Of a DNA stretch of 64,000 bases, positions 44,688 to 53,042 are shown in pieces; position 1 is the first letter of the stretch, and each line of letters opens with the position of its first letter. The notes beneath the pieces are model-generated. The model saw nothing but the letters and a program-made list of their open reading frames with translations. It did no database searches and was not told the origin of the DNA. The DNA comes from UBA2334 sp049653005 (GTDB lineage Bacteria; Pseudomonadota; Gammaproteobacteria; Burkholderiales; Burkholderiaceae_C). Position numbers and translations under genes: made by a program. The stretch lies in NCBI GenBank assembly GCA_049653005.1, contig JBASFL010000114.1, positions 1-64,000 on the forward strand, in the 5' to 3' direction.

Positions 44688-46196
44688 ATGCACCTGCTCC
44701 CCCCCTTCGTCGCCCCCACGCGCCACACCGATGCCGACAGCGCCCTGGCCCAGGTGCAAGCCATTTACAACGGTGCGGTGCAACACCTGCGCAGCACCAT
44801 GCACCGCTACGTCAGCGGCGAACTGGGGGCCGACCAGCGCGTGCGCGCCTACTACCCCCTGGTACGCCTGCACACACCCCACAGCCTGCGCCACGAGCAA
44901 GGGGCCAACGCCCGCCTGAGCTACGGCTTTGTGGCAGGCCCTGGCCGGTTTGAAACCACGCTGACGCGGCCCGACCTGTACGCCAGCTACTACCTGAAAC
45001 AGTTCCGCCTGCTGCTGCAAAACCACGGCGGTGAACTGGAAGTGGGCACCAGCGCGCTGCCCATTCCCATCCATTTTTCGTTTGCCGAACACGACCACGT
45101 CGAAGGCCACATGGACGCCGAGCGCCGCGCCCGCATGCGCGACGTGTTCGACCTGCCCGACCTGGGCGTGATGGACGACGGCATTGCCAACGGCACCCAC
45201 GAACCCGGCCCCGGCGAGGCCCAGCCCCTGTCGCTGTTCACCGCGCCCCGAGTGGACTACTCGTTGCAGCGCCTGCGCCACTACAGCGGCACCGCGCCCG
45301 AGTGGTTTCAGAACTTCGTGCTGTTCACCAACTACCAGTTCTACATCGACGAATTCATCAAACTGGGCCACGCCGAAATGGCCAAGCCCGACAGCGAATA
45401 CACCGCCTTCGTCGAGCCCGGCAACGTGGTCACGCGCCGCGTGGGCTCAGGCCCTGAAGCGGTGGATGCGCTGGGCGCCGCCCCACCCCGCCTGCCGCAA
45501 ATGCCCGCCTACCACCTGCTGCGGGCAGACCGCAGCGGCATCACGCTGGTGAACATCGGTGTGGGCCCTAGCAACGCCAAAACCATCACCGACCACGTGG
45601 CCGTGCTGCGCCCCCACGCCTGGCTCATGCTGGGCCACTGCGCCGGGCTGCGCAACAGCCAGCAACTGGGCGACTACGTGCTGGCCCACGCCTACGTGCG
45701 CGAAGACCATGTGCTGGACGAAGAACTGCCACTGTGGGTGCCCATTCCAGCGCTGGCCGAAATCCAGCAGGCCCTGGAAACCGCCGTGGCCGACGTGAGC
45801 GGCCTGGCCCCCAGCGAGCTGAAAAGCATCATGCGCACCGGCACCGTGGCCAGCACCGACAACCGGAACTGGGAACTGCTGCCCACCCACAACGTGGCCA
45901 CCACGCCCCAGCGCCGCCTGAGCCAGAGCCGCGCCGTGGGGCTGGACATGGAAAGCGCCACCATTGCCGCCAACGGCTTTCGCTTCCGCGTGCCCTACGG
46001 CACCTTGCTGTGCGTGAGCGACAAGCCCCTGCACGGCGAAATCAAGCTGCCGGGCATGGCCAACCACTTCTACCGCGAGCGGGTGGACCAGCACCTGCGC
46101 ATTGGCATCCGTGCGGTGGAGCTGTTGCGCCAGCGTGGCTTTGAGCAACTGCACAGCCGCAAGCTGCGCAGCTTTGCCGAAGTGGCGTTTCAGTGA
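44688..46196 (+). CDS. amn: AMP nucleosidase
   Basis: A 502-residue enzyme hydrolysing AMP to adenine and ribose 5-phosphate. The N-terminal AMN domain carries YYPLVRLHTPHSLRHEQGAN and the C-terminal nucleoside phosphorylase-like domain carries NIGVGPSNAKTITDHVAVLR, MLGHCAGLRNSQQLGDYVLA and AVGLDMESATIAANGFRFRV. It follows gor by 33 bp and may be co-transcribed with it. A repeat lies 19 bp after the stop. Confidence 0.95.
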   Translation: MHLLPPFVAPTRHTDADSALAQVQAIYNGAVQHLRSTMHRYVSGELGADQRVRAYYPLVRLHTPHSLRHEQGANARLSYGFVAGPGRFETTLTRPDLYASYYLKQFRLLLQNHGGELEVGTSALPIPIHFSFAEHDHVEGHMDAERRARMRDVFDLPDLGVMDDGIANGTHEPGPGEAQPLSLFTAPRVDYSLQRLRHYSGTAPEWFQNFVLFTNYQFYIDEFIKLGHAEMAKPDSEYTAFVEPGNVVTRRVGSGPEAVDALGAAPPRLPQMPAYHLLRADRSGITLVNIGVGPSNAKTITDHVAVLRPHAWLMLGHCAGLRNSQQLGDYVLAHAYVREDHVLDEELPLWVPIPALAEIQQALETAVADVSGLAPSELKSIMRTGTVASTDNRNWELLPTHNVATTPQRRLSQSRAVGLDMESATIAANGFRFRVPYGTLLCVSDKPLHGEIKLPGMANHFYRERVDQHLRIGIRAVELLRQRGFEQLHSRKLRSFAEVAFQ

Positions 46197-46215
46197 TTTT
46201 CAGAGCCAAAAACGG

Positions 46216-46250
46216 CTCCAGCGCTTGACTGTATTGAACAGTCAGCTATT
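46216..46250 (+). repeat. Interspersed repeat between amn and ackA (copy 6)
   Basis: CTCCAGCGCTTGACTG followed by TATTGAACAGTCAGCTATT. It fills the gap between two convergent genes and ends three bases before the ackA stop codon. Confidence 0.85.
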
Positions 46251-46253
46251 GCT

Positions 46254-47459
46254 TTAAATAAGCTTGGCGGCCTCTTCGGCGGCCACGCGGCCTTCGTCGG
46301 TGGGCACCACCCACACCTCCACCGCGCTGTCGGGCGCGTGAATGGCGGCCACCGCGTCGCCCGTGGCAGCGCAGTTGGCGGCCTCGTCCAGCCGCACACC
46401 CAGCCAACCCAGGCGCTCGGTCACACGGGCACGCAGGCCCGCGTCGTGTTCACCAATGCCGCCACTGAAGGCCAACACGTCCAAGCCTTGCAGCGTGGCC
46501 ACCATGGCCCCCGCCTCGCGCACCACGCGGTGGGTGAACAGGTCGATGGCGAAGCGGGCGCGCTGGGCCTCAGCCCCCTCGCCTGACGCGACCTGGCCCA
46601 GCCGCCGCATGTCGGCCGACACGCCCGACACGCCCAGCAAACCCGACTGGCTGTACAGCATGCGCTGCACCCGGGCCGTGTCCCAGCCCTGGGCCAGCAG
46701 GTACAGCAGCACACCCGCGTCGAGCGAGCCGCTGCGCGTGCCCATCATCAGCCCGTCCAGCGCAGAGAAACCCATGCTGGTGGAGGCACTCTGGCCCCCC
46801 TGCGCCGCGCACAGGCTGGCCCCGTTGCCCAGGTGGGCCATCAGCACCCTGCCCTGGGCGCGCGGCGTGTGGGCCAGCAGCGAACCCATCACAAACTGGT
46901 AAGACAGGCCGTGGAAGCCGTAGCGCACCACGCCCTCGTCGGTCAGCGCGTGTGGAATGGCAAACGTGGTTTCCAGCGGCCCCAGCGTGGCGTGGAAAGC
47001 GGTGTCGAAACACGCCACCTGCGGCAGCTCAGGGAACGCCGAGGCAAACGCCCGAATGCCCGCCAGGTTGTGCGGCTGGTGCAACGGGGCCAGCGGGTTC
47101 AAACGGGCCAAGGCGTCAATCAACCCGGGCGTGGCCACCACGCTGGCCCGGTGCTCGCGCCCGCCGTGCACCACGCGGTGCGCCACGGCTTGCAGCGCGG
47201 GCAGGCCGGGCAGCTCGCCCAGCAGCTTTTGCAGGGCCAGCAAGGCACCCGCAAAACGCTCGGCAGCGCTGCCATCGGGCAGCACCAGCGCCTGCCGGTG
47301 CGCCTCACCGGCACACTGCCAATCCAGCGTGGGTTGGCCCTGGGGCTCCAGCCCCTGGATGTTGCCGCTCAGCACACTGGCTTGCACCACGCCACCCGCC
47401 AGCGGGTAGCACGAAAATTTCAGGCTCGACGAGCCTGCGTTGACCGCCAACACTGCCAT
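46254..47459 (-). CDS. ackA: Acetate kinase
   Basis: A 401-residue ASKHA-fold kinase converting acetyl phosphate and ADP to acetate and ATP. Motifs are LAVNAGSSSLKFS at the N-terminus, AHRVVHGGREH, CFDTAFHATLG (catalytic Asp), YGFHGLSYQFV, MAHLGNGASLCA and FSGGIGEHDAGLRARV. ATG 47459 gives the canonical MAVLAVNAGSSS. It is 14 bp downstream of a MaoC-Pta fusion gene, forming a Pta-Ack unit. Confidence 0.95.
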   Translation of the reverse strand: MAVLAVNAGSSSLKFSCYPLAGGVVQASVLSGNIQGLEPQGQPTLDWQCAGEAHRQALVLPDGSAAERFAGALLALQKLLGELPGLPALQAVAHRVVHGGREHRASVVATPGLIDALARLNPLAPLHQPHNLAGIRAFASAFPELPQVACFDTAFHATLGPLETTFAIPHALTDEGVVRYGFHGLSYQFVMGSLLAHTPRAQGRVLMAHLGNGASLCAAQGGQSASTSMGFSALDGLMMGTRSGSLDAGVLLYLLAQGWDTARVQRMLYSQSGLLGVSGVSADMRRLGQVASGEGAEAQRARFAIDLFTHRVVREAGAMVATLQGLDVLAFSGGIGEHDAGLRARVTERLGWLGVRLDEAANCAATGDAVAAIHAPDSAVEVWVVPTDEGRVAAEEAAKLI

Positions 47460-47473
47460 GTTTGCTCCTGGTT

Positions 47474-48901
47474 TCAAGCGCCGTTGGCCTGGGCAGCCTT
47501 GGCACGGGCGTGGTGGGCCACCAGCTTCACCAGCAGGGCCGAGGCCACACGGGCGGCGGGGCCGTCGGCGCGGCTGGTCAGCGCGATGGGAATGCGCGCG
47601 CCCAACACAATGCCGGAGCCAGAGGCACCGGCCAGGTACTCCAGCTGCTTGGCCAGCATGTTGCCGCTTTCCAGGTCGGGCACGGCCAGGATGTCGGCAT
47701 CGCCCGCCACAGGCGAGCGGATGCACTTCACGTGCGCGGCGTGGGCCGAAATGGCGTTGTCAAAGGCCAGCGGGCCGTCCAGCACGCCACCTTTGATCTG
47801 GCCCCGGTCGGCCATCTTGCACAGGGCCGCAGCGTCGAGCGTGGACGGAATGGCCGGGTTCACCGTTTCCACCGCCGACAACAGCGCCACCTTCGGGCTG
47901 GCCACGCCCATCACGTGGGCGAAGTCGATGGCGTTTTGCACGATGTCCACCTTCTCTTGCAGCGTGGGGTGGATGTTGAGCGCCGCGTCGGTGATGAGGA
48001 TGGGCTTGCTGTACGCAGGCACATCGAAGCGGAACACGTGCGACATGCGCCGCCCGGTGCGCAGCGCGCGCTGGCCCAGCACGGCGTGCACCATTTCGTC
48101 GGTGTGCAGGCTGCCTTTCATCAAGGCCTCCACGTCGCCTTGCGCGGCCAATGCGGCGGCGGCTTCGGCCGAGGCGTGGCTGTGTTCGGTGTCCACCAGC
48201 TGCATGCCGCTGATGTCCATGCCCGCGTCGGCCGCCAGCTGGCGGATGCGGGCGCTGGGGCCCACCAGCACGGGCACGATCAGGCCCAGGCCAGCGGCGT
48301 CCACCGCGCCTTGCAGCGATTCGGTGTCGCAGGGGTGCACCACGGCGCACCGCACCGCCTCCAGGTGGGCGCCACGGGCCAGCAGCTCTTTCAGCCGGGC
48401 TTCGGGATCGTACAGCTGGATGCGGGGTGCGTTCACACGCGGCAGCTTCAGTTTGTGGGCGGGGGCCACCACACGGGCCAGGCCGTGCAACACACGTTCG
48501 CCGCGCTGGTTGCTGACCTCGCAGTCCAGCTCCACCTGCTGGTTGGTGGGGTTTTTGGCGCGCACGGTGGCTTTGACCACCAGCGTGTCGCCCACGTGCA
48601 CGGGGCGCTGGAAGTGCAGTTCCTGGTCCACGTAAATGGTGCCGGGGCCGGGAAATTCGGTGCCCAGCAGGCCGGAAATGAGCGCACCGCTCCACATGCC
48701 GTGGGCGATCACGCCGTGGAACAGCGTGTCGGCGGCATAAGCGGAGTCGAGGTGGGCGGGGTTGGTGTCACCCGACACGGCGGCAAAGGCCTGAATGTCT
48801 TCGAGCGTGAGCGTGCGCACCAGGCTGGCGCTCTGGCCCACGGTGAGTTCGTCAAACGGGGTGTTTTCAACCAAGGTGGGGTCGAGGGTGGGGGTGTTCA
48901 T
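47474..48901 (-). CDS. MaoC-like hydratase fused to phosphate acetyl/butyryltransferase
   Basis: A 475-residue fusion. Residues about 10-145 form a MaoC hot-dog domain (LTLEDIQAFAAVSGDTNPAHLD, FHGVIAHGMWSGALISGLLG) with the catalytic D-x-N-P-x-H pattern. Residues 170-470 form a PTA_PTB domain (VPVLVGPSARI, GMQLVDTEHSHASAEAAAAL, GVLDGPLAFDNAISAHAAHV). The C-terminal half should exchange CoA for phosphate on acetyl-CoA or a short acyl-CoA, feeding ackA downstream. The role of the hydratase half is unclear; such fusions are recurrent in this lineage. Confidence 0.9.
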   Translation of the reverse strand: MNTPTLDPTLVENTPFDELTVGQSASLVRTLTLEDIQAFAAVSGDTNPAHLDSAYAADTLFHGVIAHGMWSGALISGLLGTEFPGPGTIYVDQELHFQRPVHVGDTLVVKATVRAKNPTNQQVELDCEVSNQRGERVLHGLARVVAPAHKLKLPRVNAPRIQLYDPEARLKELLARGAHLEAVRCAVVHPCDTESLQGAVDAAGLGLIVPVLVGPSARIRQLAADAGMDISGMQLVDTEHSHASAEAAAALAAQGDVEALMKGSLHTDEMVHAVLGQRALRTGRRMSHVFRFDVPAYSKPILITDAALNIHPTLQEKVDIVQNAIDFAHVMGVASPKVALLSAVETVNPAIPSTLDAAALCKMADRGQIKGGVLDGPLAFDNAISAHAAHVKCIRSPVAGDADILAVPDLESGNMLAKQLEYLAGASGSGIVLGARIPIALTSRADGPAARVASALLVKLVAHHARAKAAQANGA

Positions 48902-49003
48902 GGGGCAACTGGGTAAAGGGCTGGCATCTCACCACGGGGGCATGACCGTGGTGTGTCGGGGTGGGGTGCCGCGTCAGGCCTGGGGCGGACGGGCGGTGCG
49001 GGG

Positions 49004-49450
49004 TCAGCCGTTGCCGAACAGCTTTTTCAGGTCAATGCCGTCGAGGCCCACGGCAAAACCGTCGCGGGACAAGCGGTCTGACGCTTCGGTGAAGATTTCG
49101 CGGGTCACGCTGGCCCCCAGCTCCTGGGCGTATTGCACTTCCAGTTCGTAGCGCAGCACGATCAGGCCGCGCAGCTCTTCCCACTGGCGGGAGGCCCGGC
49201 GGTCGGACGAGACGGCACGGGGGCCCGTGCGGCGGTCGCTTTGGCTGCGCCGCTCGATCGACACGTGTGGGTTCTGGTAGGTGATGACGCGCTGGATGTC
49301 GGGCTCTTTGTGCAACGACAGGCCCAGCCCCATGGCCAGGCGGGCGATGCGGGCGTTGAGATCCCCCAGCGAGCCCACCCGCCGCTCCAGCAATTTCATG
49401 TGGGGGTTGTCGGCGTTGTGGTCGGGGGTGTGGGCAGGGCTTGAGGACAT
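49004..49450 (-). CDS. Conserved-looking protein of unknown function
   Basis: A 148-residue protein I do not recognise. The ATG at 49450 is preferred to an in-frame TTG eight codons upstream. Notable parts are LLERRVGSLGDLNARIARLA (helical), a basic SIERRSQSDRRTGPRAVSSD segment that reads as a disordered or nucleic-acid-binding tract, and a helical QWEELRGLIVLRYELEVQYA stretch ending in LDGIDLKKLF. No membrane helix or signal peptide. It sits alone between the MaoC-Pta gene and psd. Confidence 0.6.
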   Translation of the reverse strand: MSSSPAHTPDHNADNPHMKLLERRVGSLGDLNARIARLAMGLGLSLHKEPDIQRVITYQNPHVSIERRSQSDRRTGPRAVSSDRRASRQWEELRGLIVLRYELEVQYAQELGASVTREIFTEASDRLSRDGFAVGLDGIDLKKLFGNG

Positions 49451-49595
49451 GGGCAATGGGGCAAAACGACTCAAAGGTCTAGATTAGCCCAAACCCGGGG
49501 GCGTTGCCAATGCACGCAAGCGGCCAAGCGCGTGCAGCGTGACCGTCGGTTGATCCGCATCAAACCCAGCCCACGGCGGAGGGCCCGTGGGCATC

Positions 49596-50483
49596 TCAGG
49601 CCAGCAAGGCCACCGGGGTGGGGATGGTGGCAGGTGCCAGGGGGCGTTCGGCCATGGTCTCACCCAGGCGCACCGCACCGCCAGGGGCCCAAGCGTTGTT
49701 GAAATCGACCGTGTTTTGTGGCCACAGCAACACCACGGTCGAGCCCAGCAGAAAACGGCCCATTTCGTCGCCCTGGCGCAGCACCACCTCGCCCGGCGCG
49801 TAGTCCCAGGTGCGCACACTGGCGCTGCGCGGCGGGTTCACCACCCCGTGCCAGGGCGTGGCCATGCTGCCCACGATGGTGGCGCCCACCAGCACCAGGG
49901 CCATGGGGCCGTGGGGCGTGTCGAAGTGGCACACCACCCGTTCGTTGCAGGCAAACAGCCCCGGCACGCCCCGCGCCGTGGCGGGGTTGACGGAAAACAG
50001 CTCGCCCGGCACGTACACCATGCGCCGCAGCGTGCCGTCGCACGGCATGTGGATGCGGTGGTAGTCGCGCGGGCTGAGGTAGATGGTGGCGAAATGGCCG
50101 TCCGCGTAGCGGGCCGCTTCGTCGGCGCTTCCGGCCAGCAAGGCCTGAGTGGAATACCGGTGGCCCTTGGCCTGGAAAATCTGGTCGCCTGAAATGGGCC
50201 CCAGTTGGCTGATGGCACCGTCCACCGGGCACACCCACGGTGCACCGGCCAATGGCCGGGCCCCGGGTTTGAGCGGGCGGGTGAAAAACGCGTTGAAGCT
50301 GGCGTAGCTGGCCGGGTCGGGGTTGGCGGCCTCGGCCATGTTGACGTTGTAGCGCGCCACAAACTTGCGGATGACCCAGGTGGTCAACCCGCCGGCCTCG
50401 GAACGGGCAAACGCACCGGCGAGTTGGGTGAGGGCCTGTTTGGGCAGCAGGTACTGGGGGGCCACGGCCCAAAAGTCGGACAA
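49596..50483 (-). CDS. psd: Phosphatidylserine decarboxylase (proenzyme)
   Basis: A 295-residue type I decarboxylase making phosphatidylethanolamine at the inner membrane. The self-cleavage LGST motif is in FLLGSTVVLLW near the C-terminus, giving the pyruvoyl alpha chain. Other family blocks are FNAFFTRPLKPGARP, VCPVDGAISQLGPI and YLSPRDYHRIHMPCDG. I place the start at TTG 50483 because AAGGAG lies 6 bp before it and it yields the expected SDxxAVxPQYLLPKQ N-terminus. A longer TTG at 50516 has no such site. Confidence 0.93.
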   Translation of the reverse strand: MSDFWAVAPQYLLPKQALTQLAGAFARSEAGGLTTWVIRKFVARYNVNMAEAANPDPASYASFNAFFTRPLKPGARPLAGAPWVCPVDGAISQLGPISGDQIFQAKGHRYSTQALLAGSADEAARYADGHFATIYLSPRDYHRIHMPCDGTLRRMVYVPGELFSVNPATARGVPGLFACNERVVCHFDTPHGPMALVLVGATIVGSMATPWHGVVNPPRSASVRTWDYAPGEVVLRQGDEMGRFLLGSTVVLLWPQNTVDFNNAWAPGGAVRLGETMAERPLAPATIPTPVALLA

Positions 50484-50545
50484 ATCGCTCTCCTTGGTGC
50501 AGCCACAGCCCGGCAAGGGCGTGGCGCGGCGATTCTAGGGGTTGG

Positions 50546-51832
50546 TCACTTGGGGGCTTTGGCTTTGAGCTTGGTGATGCCCATGAAGTCCATGATGATT
50601 TTTTCGTAAATGGGCTCTGAGGTGCCCTTTTCCATCTTGCGCATGAAGTACTTTTCAAACGCCACCTTGGCCAGGTGCACCCACTTGCCCTCGGCAAACC
50701 AGCTGACGTTGCGCGGTGGAATTTGGGGCAGAGCCACAAACGCGGCACCGGTGTCGCCAAAGTCGGCCAGGCACACGGTGTTCCAAGTGGCGTGATGGCT
50801 GGGCTCTTTGCCGTCCAGCAGTTCGCGGATGTTGTGCGCCGTGGCCGTCACCATCGACTCGATCATGTAGCCCGTTTTGGGGGTGCCACACGGAATGGGG
50901 GTGGCCTCCACCGGGGGAATGGCCACACACACGCCCACGCTGAAGATGTTTTTGAACGTGGGGTTGCGCTGGTGTTCGTCAATGGTGATGAAGCCACGTG
51001 GGTTGGTCAGCCCCTCGATGCCGAACACCGCATCCACCCCCTTGAAGGCGGGCAACATCATGCTGTGCTGAAACGGCAGCACGTGTTCCTTGATGGGTTG
51101 GCCCTGGTCGTTGTGCTCGGTCACAAACATCTGGCCCGCCTCCACTTTGGTGGTTTTGGCGTTGCAAATCCACTTGATGTGGCGCTGGCGCATGGCCGAC
51201 TCAAGCATGCCTTTGGAGTCGCCCACACCGCCCAGCCCAAGGTGGCCGATGTACGGCTCGGACGTGACAAAGGTCATGGGCACCTGGTCGCGGATTTTGC
51301 GTTTGCGCAGGTCGGTGTCCATGATCATGGCGAACTCGTAGGCCGGGCCGAAGCACGACGCGCCCTGCACCGCCCCCACCACGATGGGGCCTGGGGCTTT
51401 GACGAAGTCGTCCCACGCCAGCTTGGCGGTTTCGGCGTGGCCCACGTGGCACACCGACTGGGTGTGGCCGCCGTGCGGGCCCAGGCCCTCGATTTCGTCA
51501 AACGCCAGCTTGGGGCCGGTGGCAATCACCAGGTAGTCGTAGTCCACCCGGCTGCCGTCTTCCATTTCGATGTGTTGGGTGTCGGGGTGCACCCGCTTGG
51601 CGCGCTGGATGAGGGACTCGATGCCTTTTTTGCCCAGCGCCGTGGGAATGTCCACTTCGATGTCTTTGCGTTTGCGCCAGTCCACCGCCACCCAGGGGTT
51701 TGAAGGCACAAAATGGAACTTGGCCGTGTCGCTGATGACCGTGACCCTGTCGCCTGGCCGGGCCAAGGCCTTCATTTCATACGCCATGGGCATGCCGCCG
51801 ATGCCCGCGCCCAAAATCACAATGTGTGCCAT
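50546..51832 (-). CDS. Sulfide:quinone oxidoreductase-like FAD-dependent enzyme
   Basis: A 428-residue flavoprotein of the SQR/flavocytochrome c sulfide dehydrogenase group. The FAD motif is HIVILGAGIGGMPMAYEMKA, and there is VIATGPKLAFDEIEGLGP. Three cysteines fall where SQR redox cysteines occur: VCHVGH, QGASCFGPAYEFA and IPCGTPKTGYMIESM. The C-terminal helical region is amphipathic. It could oxidise sulfide to polysulfide and reduce quinone at the membrane; other members of this fold use other donors, so substrate is open. Divergent from the ABC exporter ATPase gene. Confidence 0.72.
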   Translation of the reverse strand: MAHIVILGAGIGGMPMAYEMKALARPGDRVTVISDTAKFHFVPSNPWVAVDWRKRKDIEVDIPTALGKKGIESLIQRAKRVHPDTQHIEMEDGSRVDYDYLVIATGPKLAFDEIEGLGPHGGHTQSVCHVGHAETAKLAWDDFVKAPGPIVVGAVQGASCFGPAYEFAMIMDTDLRKRKIRDQVPMTFVTSEPYIGHLGLGGVGDSKGMLESAMRQRHIKWICNAKTTKVEAGQMFVTEHNDQGQPIKEHVLPFQHSMMLPAFKGVDAVFGIEGLTNPRGFITIDEHQRNPTFKNIFSVGVCVAIPPVEATPIPCGTPKTGYMIESMVTATAHNIRELLDGKEPSHHATWNTVCLADFGDTGAAFVALPQIPPRNVSWFAEGKWVHLAKVAFEKYFMRKMEKGTSEPIYEKIIMDFMGITKLKAKAPK

Positions 51833-51964
51833 GTGTCTGTTGTCTCCGTTGTGTCGCCGAACCGTGTCAGCCTTGTGAAAGCCGCCCGCGATGTTCAGGG
51901 CCACACGGCCCGCAAGGCTTGACAATTCACAAGCCCCCGCCCCGGACTTACCCTGCCCCACACC

Positions 51965-52933
51965 ATGACCGCTGCCCCCCCGACACCCGCTTCCGTGTTC
52001 CGCGCCACAGGCCTGCACAAACGCTACGGCGACACCACCGTGGTCAACGGCGTGTCGTTTGACATTGCGCCGGGCGAGTGCCTGGGTGTGATCGGCCCCA
52101 ACGGGGCGGGCAAAACCACCACCATCCGCATGTGCCTGGGGCTGGCGGTGCCCACGCAGGGCTCGGTGGGCTTTTGTGACCCTGCCGCCCCGGCCCCCCG
52201 GTGGTGGGCCATGCCGCAAGACGCGCTGGCCATCAAAGCGCGGCTGGGCGTGGTGAGCCAGTTCGACACGCTGGACCCCGACTTTTCCTGCGCCGAAAAC
52301 CTGCGCGTCTACGGCCGTTACTTCGGGCTGAAAGAAGCCGTGTTGACCGAGCGCATCCCGCATCTGCTCGAATTCGCCGCCCTGAGCCACAAAGCCGACG
52401 CCAAACCGGGCGAGCTGTCGGGCGGCATGAAGCGCCGGCTCTCGCTGGCCAGGGCATTGGTCAACGACCCTGCCCTGCTGCTGCTCGACGAACCCACCAC
52501 CGGCCTGGACCCCCAGGCCCGCCACCTGATGTGGGAGCGCCTGCAACGCCTGCTGCAACAAGGCAAAAGCATTTTGCTGACCACCCACTTCATGGACGAA
52601 GCCGAGCGCCTGTGCAACCGCCTGCTGGTGCTGGACCACGGCCAGAAAATTGCCGAAGGCACGCCGCGCGACCTGATAGCCCAGCACCTGGAGCCCGACG
52701 TGGTGGAGGTGTATGGCCAGGGTGCGCTGGCCTTGCAGACAGACGCCGCGCTGACCCCGCACGCGGCACGCGTGGAAGTGAGCGGCGAAACCCTGTTTTT
52801 CTACACCGCCAACGCCACCCCGCTGCTGGCCGCGCTACAAGCCCACCCCGGCCTGCGCACCCTGCACCGCCCGGCCAACCTGGAAGATTTGTTCCTGAAG
52901 CTGACAGGGCGGCAGATTCGGGAAGACGGATGA
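51965..52933 (+). CDS. NodI-like ABC transporter ATP-binding protein
   Basis: A 322-residue ABC ATPase. Walker A is GPNGAGKTTT, the signature is LSGGMKRRLSLARAL, Walker B is LLLLDEPTTGLDP and the H-loop is LLTTHFMDEAERLCNRLLVL. A C-terminal extension (from about 230) is typical of NodI/CcmA-like drug or lipid exporters. Its natural partner is the permease at 54355-55200. The stop codon overlaps an ATG (ATGA) that opens only a short frame running into a repeat, as if a coupled permease gene once began there. Confidence 0.9.
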   Translation: MTAAPPTPASVFRATGLHKRYGDTTVVNGVSFDIAPGECLGVIGPNGAGKTTTIRMCLGLAVPTQGSVGFCDPAAPAPRWWAMPQDALAIKARLGVVSQFDTLDPDFSCAENLRVYGRYFGLKEAVLTERIPHLLEFAALSHKADAKPGELSGGMKRRLSLARALVNDPALLLLDEPTTGLDPQARHLMWERLQRLLQQGKSILLTTHFMDEAERLCNRLLVLDHGQKIAEGTPRDLIAQHLEPDVVEVYGQGALALQTDAALTPHAARVEVSGETLFFYTANATPLLAALQAHPGLRTLHRPANLEDLFLKLTGRQIREDG

Positions 52934-52951
52934 ATCAACAACCCAAAGCAG

Positions 52952-53032
52952 CTCCAGCGCTTGATGGTGTTGAAAAGTTCACTATTAATTTAATTAAATA
53001 GCAAACTGTTCATACCCAACAAGCGCCAGGGC
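52952..53032. repeat. Full-length palindromic interspersed repeat (copy 7)
   Basis: An 81-bp near-palindrome. The left arm reads CTCCAGCGCTTGATGG...TTGAAAAGTTCACTAT, the centre is an AT-rich TAATTTAATTAAA, and the right arm reads TAGCAAACTGTTCAT...CAAGCGCCAGGG. The shorter copies elsewhere match one arm. It fills the gap between the NodI-like gene and the inverted purT. Confidence 0.85.
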
Positions 53033-53042
53033 AATTTTTTGC

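Noticed and set aside
43239..45371. Open frame of about 710 codons on the minus strand
   Set aside because: Antisense to gor and amn, both intact; no domain can be recognised.
46203..46218. Intrinsic terminator after amn (GAGCC/GGCTC stem)
   Set aside because: The short stem has no T-run after it and merges with the repeat element, so no terminator is called.
46833..48635. Open frame of about 600 codons on the plus strand
   Set aside because: Antisense across ackA and the MaoC-Pta fusion; composition is a shadow artefact of high GC third positions.
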